From Mermis nigrescens (taxonomy: Eukaryota > Nematoda > Enoplea > Mermithida > Mermithidae): a stretch of 64,000 nucleotides of DNA. The notes beneath the pieces were generated by a model, which saw only the letters and a list, made by a program, of their open reading frames with translations, was not told the DNA's origin and searched no databases. The number at the start of each line of letters is the position of its first letter. The stretch's first letter is position 1. The DNA lies in assembly GCA_036768485.1 (NCBI GenBank), contig JAVLUZ010000637.1, positions 124,001-188,000 on the forward strand, given 5' to 3'. Shown in pieces: positions 1-11,679 of this stretch. The translations under genes and the position numbers were made by a program.

Positions 1-157
1 ATTTCAGATAGACATCATTTAGATTTATTGTATTTGGTAGTGCTGTAGTTAGCACAATGTTCTGTATGGTGACCATTTTCTATAAACATTTATATATAAA
101 ATCATTATTTATAAACAAAAATAATTTTTCAACATCCTTTCACTTGCCTTGTCTCAG

Positions 158-770
158 GGCCAACAAAACCAGGCAAAACAATGTTTTTTAGGCGACTTGT
201 TGAGAACAGAGAACGTTTGATTGATACTAAAATTAAAAGATTTGGTGGTGCTTTGCAGAAAACCAACCGCTTTATAAGAAAATCGATCATGTGTCATTTA
301 TGGAGGAGCTTCCTGATTTTAGTTACTTCAAGCAATTCAGCCCTACCATACAACTTTTGATACTCGATGATTTAATGCAAGAGAGCAATTGTAATGCTCA
401 GATTGTGCAACTATTCATCAAGGAGGTTGTCATCATTGGAATATTAGCATCATTCATATTGTACAAAACGCTTTCTTTGAAAGCTTCAGAACATTAGCGT
501 ATAAACTCGGATTATATTGCTTTATTCAAAAATCCTGCTGATCAGCTACAAGCACAAATGCTATCCAGGGAGCTCTATCCAACCAATCCAAAATATTCTC
601 TAGAAGCCTATTCCAATGCTACTTCTCAACAGCATGACTATCTCCTGATTGATCTCACTCAAAATTCTAGAGACAATCTTGAATTAAAAACAGATATTTT
701 TAGTGATAGTCCCACTGTTTATATACAAAAATCTATAAATACTAAGACAAACACTAATACAATAATGTAA
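158..770 (+). pseudogene. Polinton copy A: packaging ATPase (FtsK/HerA-type), broken
   Basis: This is the remains of the genome-packaging ATPase of a Polinton/Maverick element. A Walker A motif, GPTKPGKT, is read at 158-181, followed by an open stretch to about 273. After a frame change the piece at 291-497 contains a Walker B-like LLILDDLM. A further frame (558-770, with a lead-in from about 497) matches the C-terminal part of these ATPases as I remember the family. The whole is about 200 residues, slightly short. At least two frameshifts and in-frame stops make it non-functional. It heads the conserved Polinton gene order that follows on the same strand. The first 157 bases hold no recognisable gene. 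Confidence 0.8.
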
Positions 771-779
771 AAATGGGTA

Positions 780-1310
780 AAGAACGATTAAAACGCAATT
801 TTGCATGTCTACATCTCTTATGTAAAACAAAGAAACCTCAAAGAGACGGTATTATGAATACTGCAACTTAAGATCAAATCCTTTGTTTCTGCGACTGTGC
901 AAACAATTTCCTGAACAGTAAAATTCATTTTTCTGGGAAAGATATCAACAAACTTCGAAGGTATCAAAATCAAATAAGAAACTTGGCAAACAATATACAG
1001 GCAAGTACAAAAGAAGAAGAAATATCATAATACAAGACAGTGGTTTCATCTTCTACTTTTACTTACTCCTATACTTAAAATTGCAGGCAGTTTATTAGCT
1101 GACACAATTACAGGTAGAAAATGAAACACACTGAAAAATGATTAGTGAAAGTTATAAGCCAGTGGACATTCTACTCTATTCCTTGGATAATGAGATGCAA
1201 AAAATCTTGAATAACAAAAATGTACCACCTGGTGCAAAGCTCATAAAATATAATCAGATACTTGTCAAATTTAAGTGATTGCTAGAACATTTAAGTGATT
1301 GCTAGAACAA
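780..1310 (+). pseudogene. Polinton copy A: small accessory gene remnants
   Basis: This stretch is broken by many stops. Fragments around 790-1010 and 1140-1275 resemble the proteins encoded at the same relative place in the inverted copy B (11,610-11,203 on the minus strand). Shared patterns include a CA-N-FL-S segment followed by a basic KLRR/KIRK region, and later a KLIKYNQ-like motif. A 20-base unit ending in TTGCTAGAACA is repeated directly at about 1270-1310. Function is not known; I assign it to the element by position and by the A/B comparison only. Confidence 0.55.
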
Positions 1311-1329
1311 AGCTGGCATTGCTGAAGAT

Positions 1330-1656
1330 GTGAGTAATGCAATTAGCGATGAAGAAATACTCTCTGGTATGCCAGAAAGTCAAATTTCAAAGGCAAAGCT
1401 GCTCCTTAACCACGTACATACTAATTCATTTCTTGAAATTGAGCCAGGTGGTGAACTTGTAATAGATGGTCAAAAAATTGAAGACTCAAATATTATAGAT
1501 TTCGTTAATGACCTGGCACATGAGCGCAAAAAAAATCAGCAGAATCCTGGCACAAAAGAACTGTTGAAAGTGTTCAATTGCACAAATGTTCCGCTTGAAA
1601 GTGTGGGTAATAGGCAAGCTAGGGAGATTTTCGCTGCAGGCAATGGATTTGACTGA
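1330..1656 (+). pseudogene. Polinton copy A: conserved accessory protein, near-intact ORF
   Basis: A 108-residue open frame starts at an ATG. It contains the pattern MPESQISKAKLLLNH, a GGELVIDGQKI strand, then an IIDFVNDL segment and a basic stretch, ending with NVPLESVGN. From memory this is a small uncharacterised protein commonly found beside ATPase and capsid genes in animal Polintons. No catalytic motif is visible. It is the least damaged ORF of copy A. Function unknown; a DNA-binding or structural role would be a guess. Confidence 0.6.
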
Positions 1657-1711
1657 GATGAAAGTCTGTGAATACTTACTGTATTAAATTTAATCAAATA
1701 AAATTACAAAA

Positions 1712-2151
1712 ATGCCGGTACAATTTACTCCTGGTGATTTGAGCATTTGGTTGGAATACTACACTGGGCAGGGAGCTCAAACAGGCTATGGGTTGAAGGG
1801 TTTCAAAGGAATGCCACACCAGCGGGGTATTAGCCTTGGCAGCTTTTTTTGCTCACTTTTCAGAATGGCCATCCCTGTTTTGCAATCTATTGGTAAGCGA
1901 ATGGAAAGCATGCTCTAGTAGCAGGTTCAAACATAGTGTATGATTCAGCCCAGGGAAAACCGCTTTTCGAGTCTACTAAGAAACATTCAAAGCGTGAAGC
2001 TGCTCAATTGTTTGATGAGGCCTCTCATGCCCTCCAGCAGCAGCAAGGAGAGGGTCTTGGTAGCCGCCCAAAGTCTTTAAATACTAGCATGATAGATGCT
2101 TTTTCTAAAAACAATGGCGCTCATAGATGTAAAATCTATACCAAGTATTAA
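1712..2151 (+). pseudogene. Polinton copy A: small hydrophobic/basic virion-type protein, broken
   Basis: The N-terminal half (1712-1918) has the pattern WLEYYTGQG, then GYGLKGFKG, then SLFRMAIPVLQSIGK, which is typical of a small Polinton structural protein encoded just before the capsid gene. The second half continues in another frame (1936-2151) with KPLFESTKKHSKREAAQLFDEAS. The same protein, equally broken, lies in copy B at 10,995-10,640 on the minus strand. A frameshift and a stop near 1918 separate the halves. I infer a membrane-active or core-type virion protein from the hydrophobic stretch followed by basic sequence. Confidence 0.6.
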
Positions 2152-2339
2152 GACTGAATTGGACCTTTTCATGGTCCCTTCAACCCAGGTCTGTTATGAA
2201 TCAAGGCTTTTGGCATAAAATCCAGCCTACACATCTGATTACCAATGATAAGCCTTATGAATCAGAATACCCCCAGACTCCCATTATCTACAGCTGAATA
2301 AAAAGTACATTTATATATTACTACAAATAAAAAACCAAC

Positions 2340-3377
2340 AGTTGCTGCTGGAGCAGCAGTACCCGACTATGCACCTTTAAACCTTATTGATAAAACTTTC
2401 TTCAAGCAGATAAAATGCTTTTTAGGAGGCAAATTAGTTTTTGACAGCTCTGATAAATATGCATACAGAACATACTTTGAAATTCAACTGAATTATGGGT
2501 ATGATGCTAAGCATTCACACTTGAAAGCAGGGTTATATTTTCATGACAGTGGCACTAATGTTGACACAAAAGATGGTGAATCATTCAAAAAGCGAACTGC
2601 TATGTTTAAAGATGAAAACGTTGTAGAAGTTACGGCTCCACTGCACATTGACATGGTCTTGCAGGACAGGTATCTGATTAATTTCACCAATTTTTTGCTT
2701 AGAATTACAAATAAATGGTGATGCGTTTTTATTGCAGTGCTTTCAGGATGTTGTCTTAAACTTGAAAGTCTCGCAAATGAAATTTTTATCCAAAAAGTCA
2801 AGGTATTAGACACTGTGCATATACTGCAAAATATCCCATTGAACGCATAGCTATGATTAATCTACACATCTCAAATCCTGCAAGAGAAACGCCCGATTAA
2901 ACATTGTTTACTGGTCAGCTGCCTAGAGATATATTATTTGCTTGTGTTGAAGGCAGTGCTTATTGAGTCAATCTAGCAAAATCATCATTTAAGTTCAAGC
3001 CGTTCAGCATATACAATGTAAAAGTAACAAGCAGTAGGCATAACATATCCTGCTTACCCACTCGACATTTCATTTAAACACAATAGGTACTCGCAAGCAT
3101 ATATTCAAATGTTTGATGCTTTAGATATAGGGCAAGAAGGTGATTTTATTAGCAGAAATGAGTTTAGAACGAGTCACTGTTTTTTTGTATTTGATTAGAC
3201 ACCTGATGCAGATGATGGAGGGCATTGGGATCTAGTGTGGGAAGGAACAACAAGCATATCTGTAAGATTTGCCGATACTTGCCTGATTCTGGCGTAAAAA
3301 TAATTATTAATGCTGAGTTTGATAATCTAATAATGATTGACAAAGACTGAAACACGTTTCATGATTATAATGCATAA
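2340..3377 (+). pseudogene. Polinton copy A: major capsid protein (double jelly-roll), broken
   Basis: Pieces of the Polinton major capsid protein occur in the expected order. The 2521-2721 ORF contains VVEVTAPLHIDMVLQDRYL, a hallmark of this family. The region 2890-2960 has the TGQLPRDIL-like segment, and 3100-3210 reads NEFRTSHCFFVFD followed by a stop codon and the DDGGHWDL region. The C-terminal IMIDK segment ends at about 3377. Several stops and frame changes interrupt about 1 kb. The family forms the icosahedral shell in related viruses; this copy cannot encode it. Confidence 0.85.
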
Positions 3378-3379
3378 AC

Positions 3380-3790
3380 ATGAACACTATTCAAATATTT
3401 AAAATTATTGAACATAATATTAAAAATGACTCATTTTTTAGGAGCTTTTCTTTTAGATTGCTTACCACCTATAAAAGCATATCCCTTTGCACTAGTGGTA
3501 AACTTTGACACAAGCAGCAAACCTGGCTCTCACTGGGTAGCCATATATTTTCACAGTGAGAAGAATTGTGACTATTTTGAAAGCTATGGGCGAAAGCCAC
3601 TTAGACAATTGAAAAATTACATTTCAAATAATTTACTTGCATATACATACAATAATGCACAAGTACAAGGACTTTTCTCAATAAGCTGTGGTCATATGTG
3701 AGTCCATTTCATTGTTTGCAGGAGTAGATGTATTCCATTCGGAAAATATTGTTCTATCTATGTTCAGTGAGAAAATTTATATATGCTTTA
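3380..3790 (+). pseudogene. Polinton copy A: adenain-like cysteine protease (PRO), broken
   Basis: The N-terminal part is open from an ATG at 3380. The reading frame then shifts near 3450 into the 3408-3701 frame. The catalytic histidine region GSHWVAIYF, the following DYFESYG acidic segment and the nucleophile region SCGHM are all visible, matching C5/adenain proteases that mature virion proteins. A TGA follows at 3699-3701, and recognisable C-terminal sequence continues to about 3790 in another frame. Lengths and order fit Polinton PRO directly after the capsid gene. Confidence 0.8.
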
Positions 3791-3825
3791 ATGACTTAGA
3801 ATTATAAACATAGATTCCTAAGCAG

Positions 3826-4785
3826 TTTTACATAACACTTCCAAGCAATTCACAGGAAACCAATACTGCGGCCATATTTGTAACTAACCTACCTAGGGGA
3901 ATCGAATTAACTGGCAACTGGGAGGTTGGTTTGGCTGAGATAATTTATGCAAATACATGGCACAATGTTGCCAAGGACCAGAATATGAGACACTTTTATG
4001 ACATCAAAACAATTTGTGACAAAAAAATCTTAATTCCTCGAGCAAGGTATTTAAATTTAGATGACTTGATTAAGACAATCACTAATGGAATAAAAGCGAT
4101 TAGAATTATAGAAAAAATTTGATTACTTGCAATACTTTGGCAATAAAGTATGATGATAATAAGAAATTCTGTCACCTAAAAATTAATACAAAATATATTC
4201 GTAATGTAAAATTGACAAAAGCATTTTTTATATGATGGAATTTCTAGAGAGCCAGTTTAGCAATATAAATTATGCTGTGGCACAAGATTTGACCCTAGTA
4301 GCACACCATTCACCAGACATGCTAGGTGGAATGCATAATTTTTACGTTTATTGTGATATAGTCAAGCCTCGAGTTGTTAAGAATATTTTTAATGCTACTT
4401 CTGCTAGTCGTAAATATTGAAGGATAATAAATGGTTATTATTAATCATTCATATATTAGTCCACATTCCATACCTGTGCTCAAAAAGCATTCAACACTGT
4501 TGAAATAAATATTAAAAGCGACCAAGATCAACACTAGCAATTTTTGAATTTTGCAAAACTATAGTAAATGCATTTTAGACGCCAAAATTAAAAAAAATAT
4601 TACCACTGTTGAAGGGTCTCCATTGCAATAACTTTGTCTACAAATAAGAATTATTTTGTATGTAGTTTATTTCTACAAAAGTGGATAAGTACTTTAAAGT
4701 AGGCGAACACTTATTCAGTTTTGTTTTTAGATTTAATTCAAGTGCAAGGACGTTTTGGCTAAGGTTTTGTTACCTTGATGTACTC
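3826..4785 (+). pseudogene. Polinton copy A: minor capsid (penton-type)-like protein, broken
   Basis: The N-terminal piece reads GIELTGNWEVGLAEI and NTWHNV (3897-3965), a pattern I associate with a conserved Polinton structural protein. The ORF at 4232-4420 has the matching GGMHNFYVYCDIVKPRVV segment. A short C-terminal match (FVTLMYS) lies near 4765-4785. The order of the pieces fits a protein of roughly 300 residues. Stops and frameshifts occur at about 4120, 4420 and between. Calling it the minor capsid protein is from memory of the family and is less certain than its membership of the element. Confidence 0.6.
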
Positions 4786-5340
4786 TCCTGATATAGAAGA
4801 GATGTTTAAGCAAGCTATTCAAAGGATGCTCAAGTATTACCTCACAGACAATCTAATAGGCCTAGAACATCCAAGCATTCATGTCTTGGCTTTTCCTGTA
4901 TTAGTCCCATTTACTCAGCATCATGTATTATGAACGCTGAAAAAGTTTTAGTATTATTGAAAATATAGCCCAGTCCAATAAGGAGTTTAGCTTTGATGAA
5001 GATATGATTTTTAAGGTAGTTGTAGTAGATGAAACAAACAAATAGGGTAGAGGAGCATACATAAAAACTGCATCAAATGATATCTTATCACTTACCCCAA
5101 GCTGTACTAAGAAGAATCGCAAAGCTGAACATTAGCTTAAATTGGAGTCTATTAGGAAAGGAGATAAAAGTCAATGTACCCTGCAAAAACAGCTGGCTTT
5201 AGACTTAGTGCACAAAGCTAATCTTAACACTGATTAAGAAAAATACGGTCTTGATGCTGTTGAAAAAATTAAAAACGTTCTAGTACCTGACTACCAAATT
5301 GAAGTATACTGTACAATATTTTGTATTAAGAAGGCCAAAG
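4785..5340 (+). pseudogene. Polinton copy A: N-terminal part of protein-primed DNA polymerase B
   Basis: Fragments in several frames resemble the region before the exonuclease domain of Polinton PolB. They include a NLIGLEHPSIHVLAFPV-like segment, an FDEDMIFKVVVVDE segment ending in GRGAY (about 4990-5060), and LQKQLALDLVHKANLNTD then GLDAVEKIKNVLVPDYQI (about 5180-5310). No exonuclease or polymerase motifs follow: homology stops near 5340, just before a CA microsatellite. So most of the polymerase gene is missing here. Assignment is from remembered family features. Confidence 0.65.
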
Positions 5341-5520
5341 GCCATCAAAATAATTAATTTGCACGTAGATAATAATCAGCTATGACCTGATAGACGAAAT
5401 AATTGACTACTATGGTGAACTATAATGCATACATGTACATACTAAAGTGGCTATAGTGAACACAGTAGCTTGCTGTGGACCTTGGTGGTGCTTGTGGACT
5501 CGGGCTGGCACCCCATGGAC

Positions 5521-5594
<74 letters not shown>

Positions 5595-6236
5595 CAAAAA
5601 AACAAACACACTGCCAATTTTGTTTCGGAACAAGTTGTTTTGGAACCAACTGTTACTTTAAAAATCCGATAAAATGCGGAGAAACCCCTATTCAGGACTC
5701 TCCTGGACCCCTCAGCCTTACTGACGGCTCCAGCAGGCTACACCTTTGGCTGACAAGTAGGTCTCCAACCCTATTGCTCCCTCGCTCGACCTCGATTTTA
5801 CTACCAGGGAGCGAGGTTTTACCCACTTTGCCTATGCTTAAGCATTGTGTATATGTTGCGCACCAGGGAGACAGTGGTATACTACTCATTTTTCTACAGT
5901 ACATAGAGCTCGCTAAAAAGCACTCCAGGATATTTTTATTTTTGCCGAGTTATTGATACTTTTTGCATGTAAATTTTTATCTACTAAATTTAAAAGGTCA
6001 GAAAATGCCTTAAACTAATTCTAAAAATTATGAGTTGCTTTGGGGCAATGCTTCAATGGGCGTTTTCATATTGCCCTGCACAAATGCATATATAAATCCT
6101 TCTGTCCACACACATAAATGTCAGGAATTTTTAGCTAGAAAGATTTTTTCTGGTTGATGAAACTAAATACTTTTTTGTAAAAATTGTTTAAAATAATTTT
6201 GGACAAAAGGAGATGATTCAAATTGGCGAAAATCAT
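5341..6236. other. Non-coding stretch with CA microsatellite
   Basis: No gene is supported. The only clear structure is an uninterrupted (CA)n/(TG)n run at about 5524-5590. All long apparent frames here are created by that run. The rest is AT-rich unique-looking sequence downstream of the truncated polymerase fragment. Confidence 0.7.
5524..5590. repeat. (CA)n microsatellite
   Basis: About 33 uninterrupted CA dinucleotides, followed by an A-rich tail with CAAAAA units. This is a simple sequence repeat, likely length-variable. Confidence 0.97.
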
Positions 6237-7046
6237 CATATGTGAGCAGCGCCTAAATTCATGATGGTGATACTTTTTCAAAGGTCAAAATGGTCGCAAA
6301 AATAGTAGTATGGCGAAATATACCGTTTTTGACTGTTTCTCATCAATAGCAATATCCATTGGCATCAAAAACTGCGGAAAAAAACAAAAAAAGATTTTAA
6401 AAATTGAATTCTGGGGAGAGTAGCTTTCGTTTCTGGGGTATTCGGTCTTATATGGAGTGCATACCGTAAGGTGGGCGGCACCAAAGTTCTGGAGGTGCAA
6501 GATTTTTTCTAAGGTCAAAAAATGGCCCTAAAAATTGTAATATAGCAAAAAAACACCATTTTCCAATGTTTCTCATGCCATACTATTCATTTGCGTAAAA
6601 AAGCTGAAAACAACTGAAAAAATTTAAAAATTGAATTCTAGGAGGGGGTATTTTGGTTCGGTGTGCATACCCCATCAACCCCCGCCTTCCAGCTCAGGTC
6701 TCAGATGCACACCCTAACCCCCGCCCCTTCCTACGCTCACATTTAATCATGACACGGACAACTGAGAGTTTAATAAACAGCAGACAGTGCGATTCACTTG
6801 GGCATGGGGGAATTGTGGGTATGCACCGCTCCCGAGAAACCAAATAACCCTTCCCCCAAAAAGCAAAATAGCCCCAGAATTCAATTTTTGAAAATTTTTC
6901 TCGTTTTATACGCGATTTTTTTATGCCAAGTGCTCATTGAGAAAGTTGTAAATGGTGTTTTTGCCATACCATCATTTTTAAAGACCATTTTTTGAGCTCT
7001 GAAAAATATTGCCCCCTCCCCAGAATTTTGGTGCTGCCCACATATG
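6237..7046. mobile_element. Cluster of three degenerate G/C-run hAT-like elements
   Basis: Three copies of the same short element lie together: an inverted one from 6237 (CATATGTGAGCAGCGCC), a second inverted one from about 6469 to 6705, and a direct one at 6795-7046 that starts CACTTGGGCATGGGG and ends GCTGCCCACATATG. All share the internal order CCCC-runs, AGAATTCAATTTTTGAAAA, a GCCATACCA segment and a final CCCC-run. Cleaner copies with perfect 8-bp duplications occur at 18548, 37605 and 57249. Here the flanking 8-mers of the third copy match only partly. Confidence 0.7.
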
Positions 7047-9436
7047 GATGCGACTGTCATAAATCATATGTACATCAGCCAGTAACAATCAACTGAACAT
7101 TGATCATCATCTCTTCTGAAAATGCGATACTAGTATGCAACATAAGCGGATGTTTAGTAAATGTCAAAGTTTCTATCTAAGATCCTTCAACAAACCAGTA
7201 GAAATGTTTTAGATGGAACTTTTGTTTCAGGACTGTAGAATATCTTCTGATGTTGTTTTCTTAGAAAAACAGAGTCTATAAGCAGATTCTTATAATTTTT
7301 TGCATATATAGTCAACATTTTCTTAGTCCCACCATTTGCATGTCTCCTAGTAATCGCCGAGAACTTTTCTTCTGCTACAACTACTTTTTAATAGAATGAT
7401 TTTATAAATCGATCATAGTAATAGCGCATAGCAGGTACAAATATGAAAAGTTTTTATTCACATCAACATTTGCATTGCATAGAGCAGCATTACTAAGTCG
7501 TAATCCTAATGTTATTAAGACCTGATTTAGCAAAGTTAGTGGTATAGAGAGAGGCGCAAGCACATTTTATGGGTACCGCCATGTTATAATGTGTGAAAAA
7601 GTCGGCCTATCTCTTCTATATAATGGTACCGTTTTCTGTCAGCCTAAGCGAGGCCAGGAAGTCAAGGACCTGGAAGTGACAAGGACCAGGAAGTGACGAA
7701 AGACCAGGAAGTAATGAAGGACCAGGAAGTCATATTTATATCATACTCACTCCTTTCGTGCTCAAGTTTAGTTGCATAATGTGTCTATGCAAAATGGACA
7801 GAGTCATAGCTAATGTTTGAGTAGTTATATCAATCCTATGCAGGAAATGCTATAAAATAGCCCTATTCATTAAGTATAGGCGAGGGGGTTGCAGATTTTT
7901 CTCCCTGAGGTGGGGGGTCAGGGGCACTTAATCGTAGAGGATAGGCAAAAGGTTAATGATATAAAATGCTATAGCACCTGCAATGATTAAGGATAGGATA
8001 TAGTTGAGGGCAGGAAGTGTCAAAGTGTGGCACTAGTACCAGCTTGAGACTTAAGATGGGATTAAGACTAAACCTGAACTAAGTGTAAACTAAACCTAGC
8101 TGAGCTAGGGAAATAGCCTATTATGTATATTACTCCACTGTTCTACTCTTATTTTGCCAATGGGTCCTCAGTGGGGGAGAGAGTCCCACCCCCTAACCTG
8201 CAATACTTAGTAGATAGTGGTCAGCTCTTGCTACCACTGCCACATGGGCTTAAATATCTAAATACAATTGAAATGCAATTTAGGAGATAGTTTTTCTAAA
8301 CTTCCAAGGAAGTGGCATGTCCTGATCGGTTTTAACTTCAGTTTCAATAAGTATTAAATGATTTTTGAGACTGGTATATAGTGTGGACTAATATAGGAGT
8401 GGTTTACCATATCCATATAGTTCCTTCAATATTTATCATCTGCAGAAGCGGGCGAAAACATTGCCAACAATTTTAGGATTTGAATATATCACAATATATG
8501 CTCAAAAATTATGCATTCCGCCTAGCATATTGGGTGAATGGTGGGCAGCTATAGTCAATTCTTTGTGCAACATAATTGTATGCTAGTGTGACCATGGTTC
8601 ATTGCTGAAATCCGAATTGGCTATGTGCAGTGTTGAATTTGAGATGACAGCACTTTTTATTATCATCATATTGTAAGCTTATATGCTGAGTATAGTCAAA
8701 TTTTTCATTTGTGCTGACCATTTTCATTCACTCGGTGATTAATTTCACAAGATCGTGTATATTCAAATACCTGGCGCAGGGAGTAAGCATTTTTATTTGT
8801 ACAGAATTTTTTGAAATTATAATATTGAATCTTGAGCTCTAGATATATTATTTCAAATGTTTGCATGGATTATTTTGGCTGGCCCTACTACCTAATAACC
8901 ATCAAGCATTACATGTCTAGGCAGCTTTGTAATGAAGGTAGATTTGAAATTTGATTCTTTAAAATCGCTCGGAAGCATCATGTAAAACTATCTTAGGATC
9001 AAAAATTGTTTCTTTTCACATTTTCTCCAAGTATTTATAGATTTTTGGTGTGTGTGCACAGATTTACCGACTCTTTTGAATGAAACGCCTTTTGCTCAAA
9101 AATTCAAAATAGATGCATATATAGCCACATGATTTAGCTAAACGACCCTGAACCTCAAATTATTGTTCGAGTATGATGTTGCATTTTTCTCAATATATTC
9201 TTTGAGCTCAACAAAGGTTTTTGACCATAACTATCAAAATAATCACAATGTGATCACAATTGAAGAACATAGGCCAACCAGTGTGAACCATGGTTCATTG
9301 CTGAAATCAAATTGGCTATATTACAGCAGGGTAGTGGGGTATAGGTAGAAGGCGATCACTATATATGACGCCAACAAAATTCTGTTCACAGCAAAATTGG
9401 CGCCTAAAATGTGTACTATTTTGAGTGTGTTCATTG
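7047..9436. other. Non-coding region with unclassified repeats
   Basis: No gene is supported. A short-unit tandem array lies at 7651-7733. The segment around 8160-8260 is the reverse complement of part of 15,700-15,800 (a GCTCTTGCTACCACTGCCAC block). A 39-base direct repeat, GTGTGACCATGGTTCATTGC and onwards, occurs at 8586-8624 and again at 9281-9319. These suggest pieces of one or more older repeats that I cannot classify. Confidence 0.6.
7651..7733 (+). repeat. Tandem repeat, about 18-bp unit (GGACCAGGAAGTGACRAA)
   Basis: Four to five degenerate units of CCAGGAAGTGACNAAGGA follow each other, ending in GGAAGTCATATTTAT. A related array with the same tail is found at 15345-15428. Confidence 0.85.
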
Positions 9437-10450
9437 CTAAGCATTAAAATCATGAAAATTGCTGCGGTTTTTATCAATCATAATCAGATTATTAAATTCG
9501 GCATTTATATTACATTGCAATCTGGAATCAGGCAAAGCGTCTGCAATCTTGACATTTATACTTCTTGTTGCTTTACGCACTAGATCCTGACCACTCTTAT
9601 CCGAATCAAGCGTCAGGTCAAACACAAAGAAACAATGACTTGGTTTGAACTCATTTCTGCTGATAAAATTCCGTTTATTATTATCCAATATTAAGCACAT
9701 CATACAACTGATTAAATGCATGTATAAACTTATTTTAGCTTGAACACATTCAGTGAATGAGTTTGTCCATCATACATTACTTATACATCATAAATGCTAA
9801 ATGGGTTGAAATTAAATGGCGTTTTTGACAAAGTGTCTCAAGATTTTTTCCCTCAACAAAAGCAAGAACTAAACGTCTCAAAAGCTGGGCTGTAAACAAT
9901 ATAAAATTAGGCATTCCCTGGAAGAATTTGAAATATCCATGTTTTGTCATAGCAATACTTGTTATAGAGGTATTTGGCAATATATGCCATCGTTATTTGC
10001 TCAGGCTGTATGACAAAATTATTACTGTTCTGTGTAATTCTAGGCAGAAATCAGTGAAATTCAGTAAACTCCTGTCTTGAGAGAAGAGCTCAATGTGTAA
10101 AGGCGCAGATACTTCTACAACACTCGAGTCTTTAAACAGCATTACTCTCGTTCTTTAAATCGTTTATTAGCTTCAACGTCAACATTAGCCCCACCTTCTT
10201 AAAAATACAGTGCAGACTGAGTTGAGAAAATTTTGCATCATAACTATGATTTAATTCAGTTTCAAAATATTCCCTATATGCGTATATGTTTGAGCTCTCC
10301 AACACTAATCAAGTGCCTAAAAAACCCTGTGACTTGCTCAGATAATGTTTTGCCTATAAGGTTGATTAACACATATTTGAGTTATTCTCTTCTGCTGCAG
10401 CCATTACTTTTTTAATTCTTAGTGCTATGTACATATAACATCTGCTCGTT
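9437..10450 (-). pseudogene. Polinton copy B: major capsid protein, broken
   Basis: On the minus strand the C-terminal 95 residues are open (9721-9437) with NEFKPSHCFFVFDLT and the terminal LIMIDKNR pattern. A second ORF (9980-9777) carries the VEGK segment of the middle part, and 10,130-10,030 reads VVEVSAPLHIELFSQDR. The order and spacing match the capsid fragment of copy A, but the sequences differ at many residues, so the two elements are not recent duplicates. Frame breaks separate the pieces. No protease gene follows below 9437. Confidence 0.82.
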
Positions 10451-10639
10451 TGCAAATAGTGAGGATGGGGTGGTATCCCAAATTTATTAAAACCTTCATT
10501 TGTTATTGGGTGCATAGGCTACACTTCATCCAATATCCTCTTTTAACTGAGACTTGGGTAGGAGGGACAGTGGAAAGATCGAGTTCAGATTTCTTATTTT
10601 GAGATAGATTTTACCGGTCAATTAGAGCTATTTTTCGGA

Positions 10640-10995
10640 TTACTTTGTGAATACGTCATCATTATTCATATTTATAGACTTTTGGCACGCATGCCTAGCC
10701 ATCACCAACATAGCTTTGGATGCCTCATCTATGAATAGCGCCGCCTCATGCCTGGAATGTTCTTCGGCAGACTGAATTAAAGGTTTTCCCTGCATCACAT
10801 CTGATGCAATATTAGCACCATCCACTAATGCATGTTTCTCTGCGCTTTTGCCAACAGATCTCAACATAAGAACAGCCATTTTAAATAGTGATTCGAAGAT
10901 ATCATCCTAATCCACCACCTCGCTATATGGTACGCCTCTACAGCAATCTGGGCCATGCCCAGTTTGTGAGGCTTGTTCTGTGTAATGTTGTAGCC
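10640..10995 (-). pseudogene. Polinton copy B: small hydrophobic/basic virion-type protein, broken
   Basis: The ORF 10879-10640 starts MAVLMLRSVGKSAEK and contains GKPLIQSAEEHSRHEAALF. Just upstream, in another frame, lies the YYTGQG-like segment HYTEQASQTGHG (about 10,990-10,950). This mirrors 1712-2151 of copy A in order and sequence. A frameshift and stop near 10,900 break it. Confidence 0.6.
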
Positions 10996-11159
10996 AAAGG
11001 CACTGTTTTCAGGTTGAATTGTACATGCATGTTTTATTGTTTATTTTGATTGAACATTTGTACTATTTATAGATTTTCTTCATTTCAGGAAAACTCGCCC
11101 TCACTTGCCACTATGCTCTCATCTTTCTTATTAGCTATACTCTAAGTGGGACGTTTTGG

Positions 11160-11610
11160 TTATACTTTATCATTTTCAAGCCTGATGATAAATACTTGTC
11201 GCTTAAAATCTTGTACATCTCCGATTCAGGGCCTTTAAAACTTGATCCACTAGTTTGCTTTGTTCAGCAATATCTACTGGCACTAGAACTATCTTTTCTT
11301 CAGGTTTCATCATTTCTTGCATTAATGCATTACTAGTTGACTGCCTACAACTGATTAAATAGGGATCAAAAAAGAGGTAGAGAAAGCCAATATTCTGAAT
11401 AATTAAATCTTTTTGCAACTATTTTTAGCTAAATATTGTATTTTGTTTCAAAATCTTTCTAATTTTTGTACTTCCTTTGTCAGTGATACAAATGTCGCTA
11501 CTTAGAAAATTTTTTGCACAATTGCGAATAGATAAGATTTGATCTTTACCAGCATTATTTATAAGTGCATTGTGTTGGGTTTTCTTGCAATACTTAACAA
11601 ATGTAAACAA
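11160..11610 (-). pseudogene. Polinton copy B: small accessory gene remnants
   Basis: Two frames (11610-11425 and 11418-11203) match the equally broken 780-1275 region of copy A. They share AGKDQILSI-NCAKNFLSS followed by a lysine/arginine-rich stretch, then the EEKIVLVPVDIAEQSKLVDQ region and the KMIKYNQ tail at about 11,190-11,165. Function unknown; position is between ATPase and the hydrophobic virion-type protein, as in copy A. Confidence 0.5.
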
Positions 11611-11679
11611 CTACTGTTTTGTTGTAGGCTTTGAGGAGCCATTTTAGTAAGTTTCAAATAGGTTACTATGTATATTTAT

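Noticed and set aside
5410..5956. Several overlapping long frames on both strands around the CA run, including a 169-codon one
   Set aside because: They read through a (CA)n/(TG)n microsatellite, giving runs of His-Thr or Cys-Val. Open frames there follow from composition and not from a gene.
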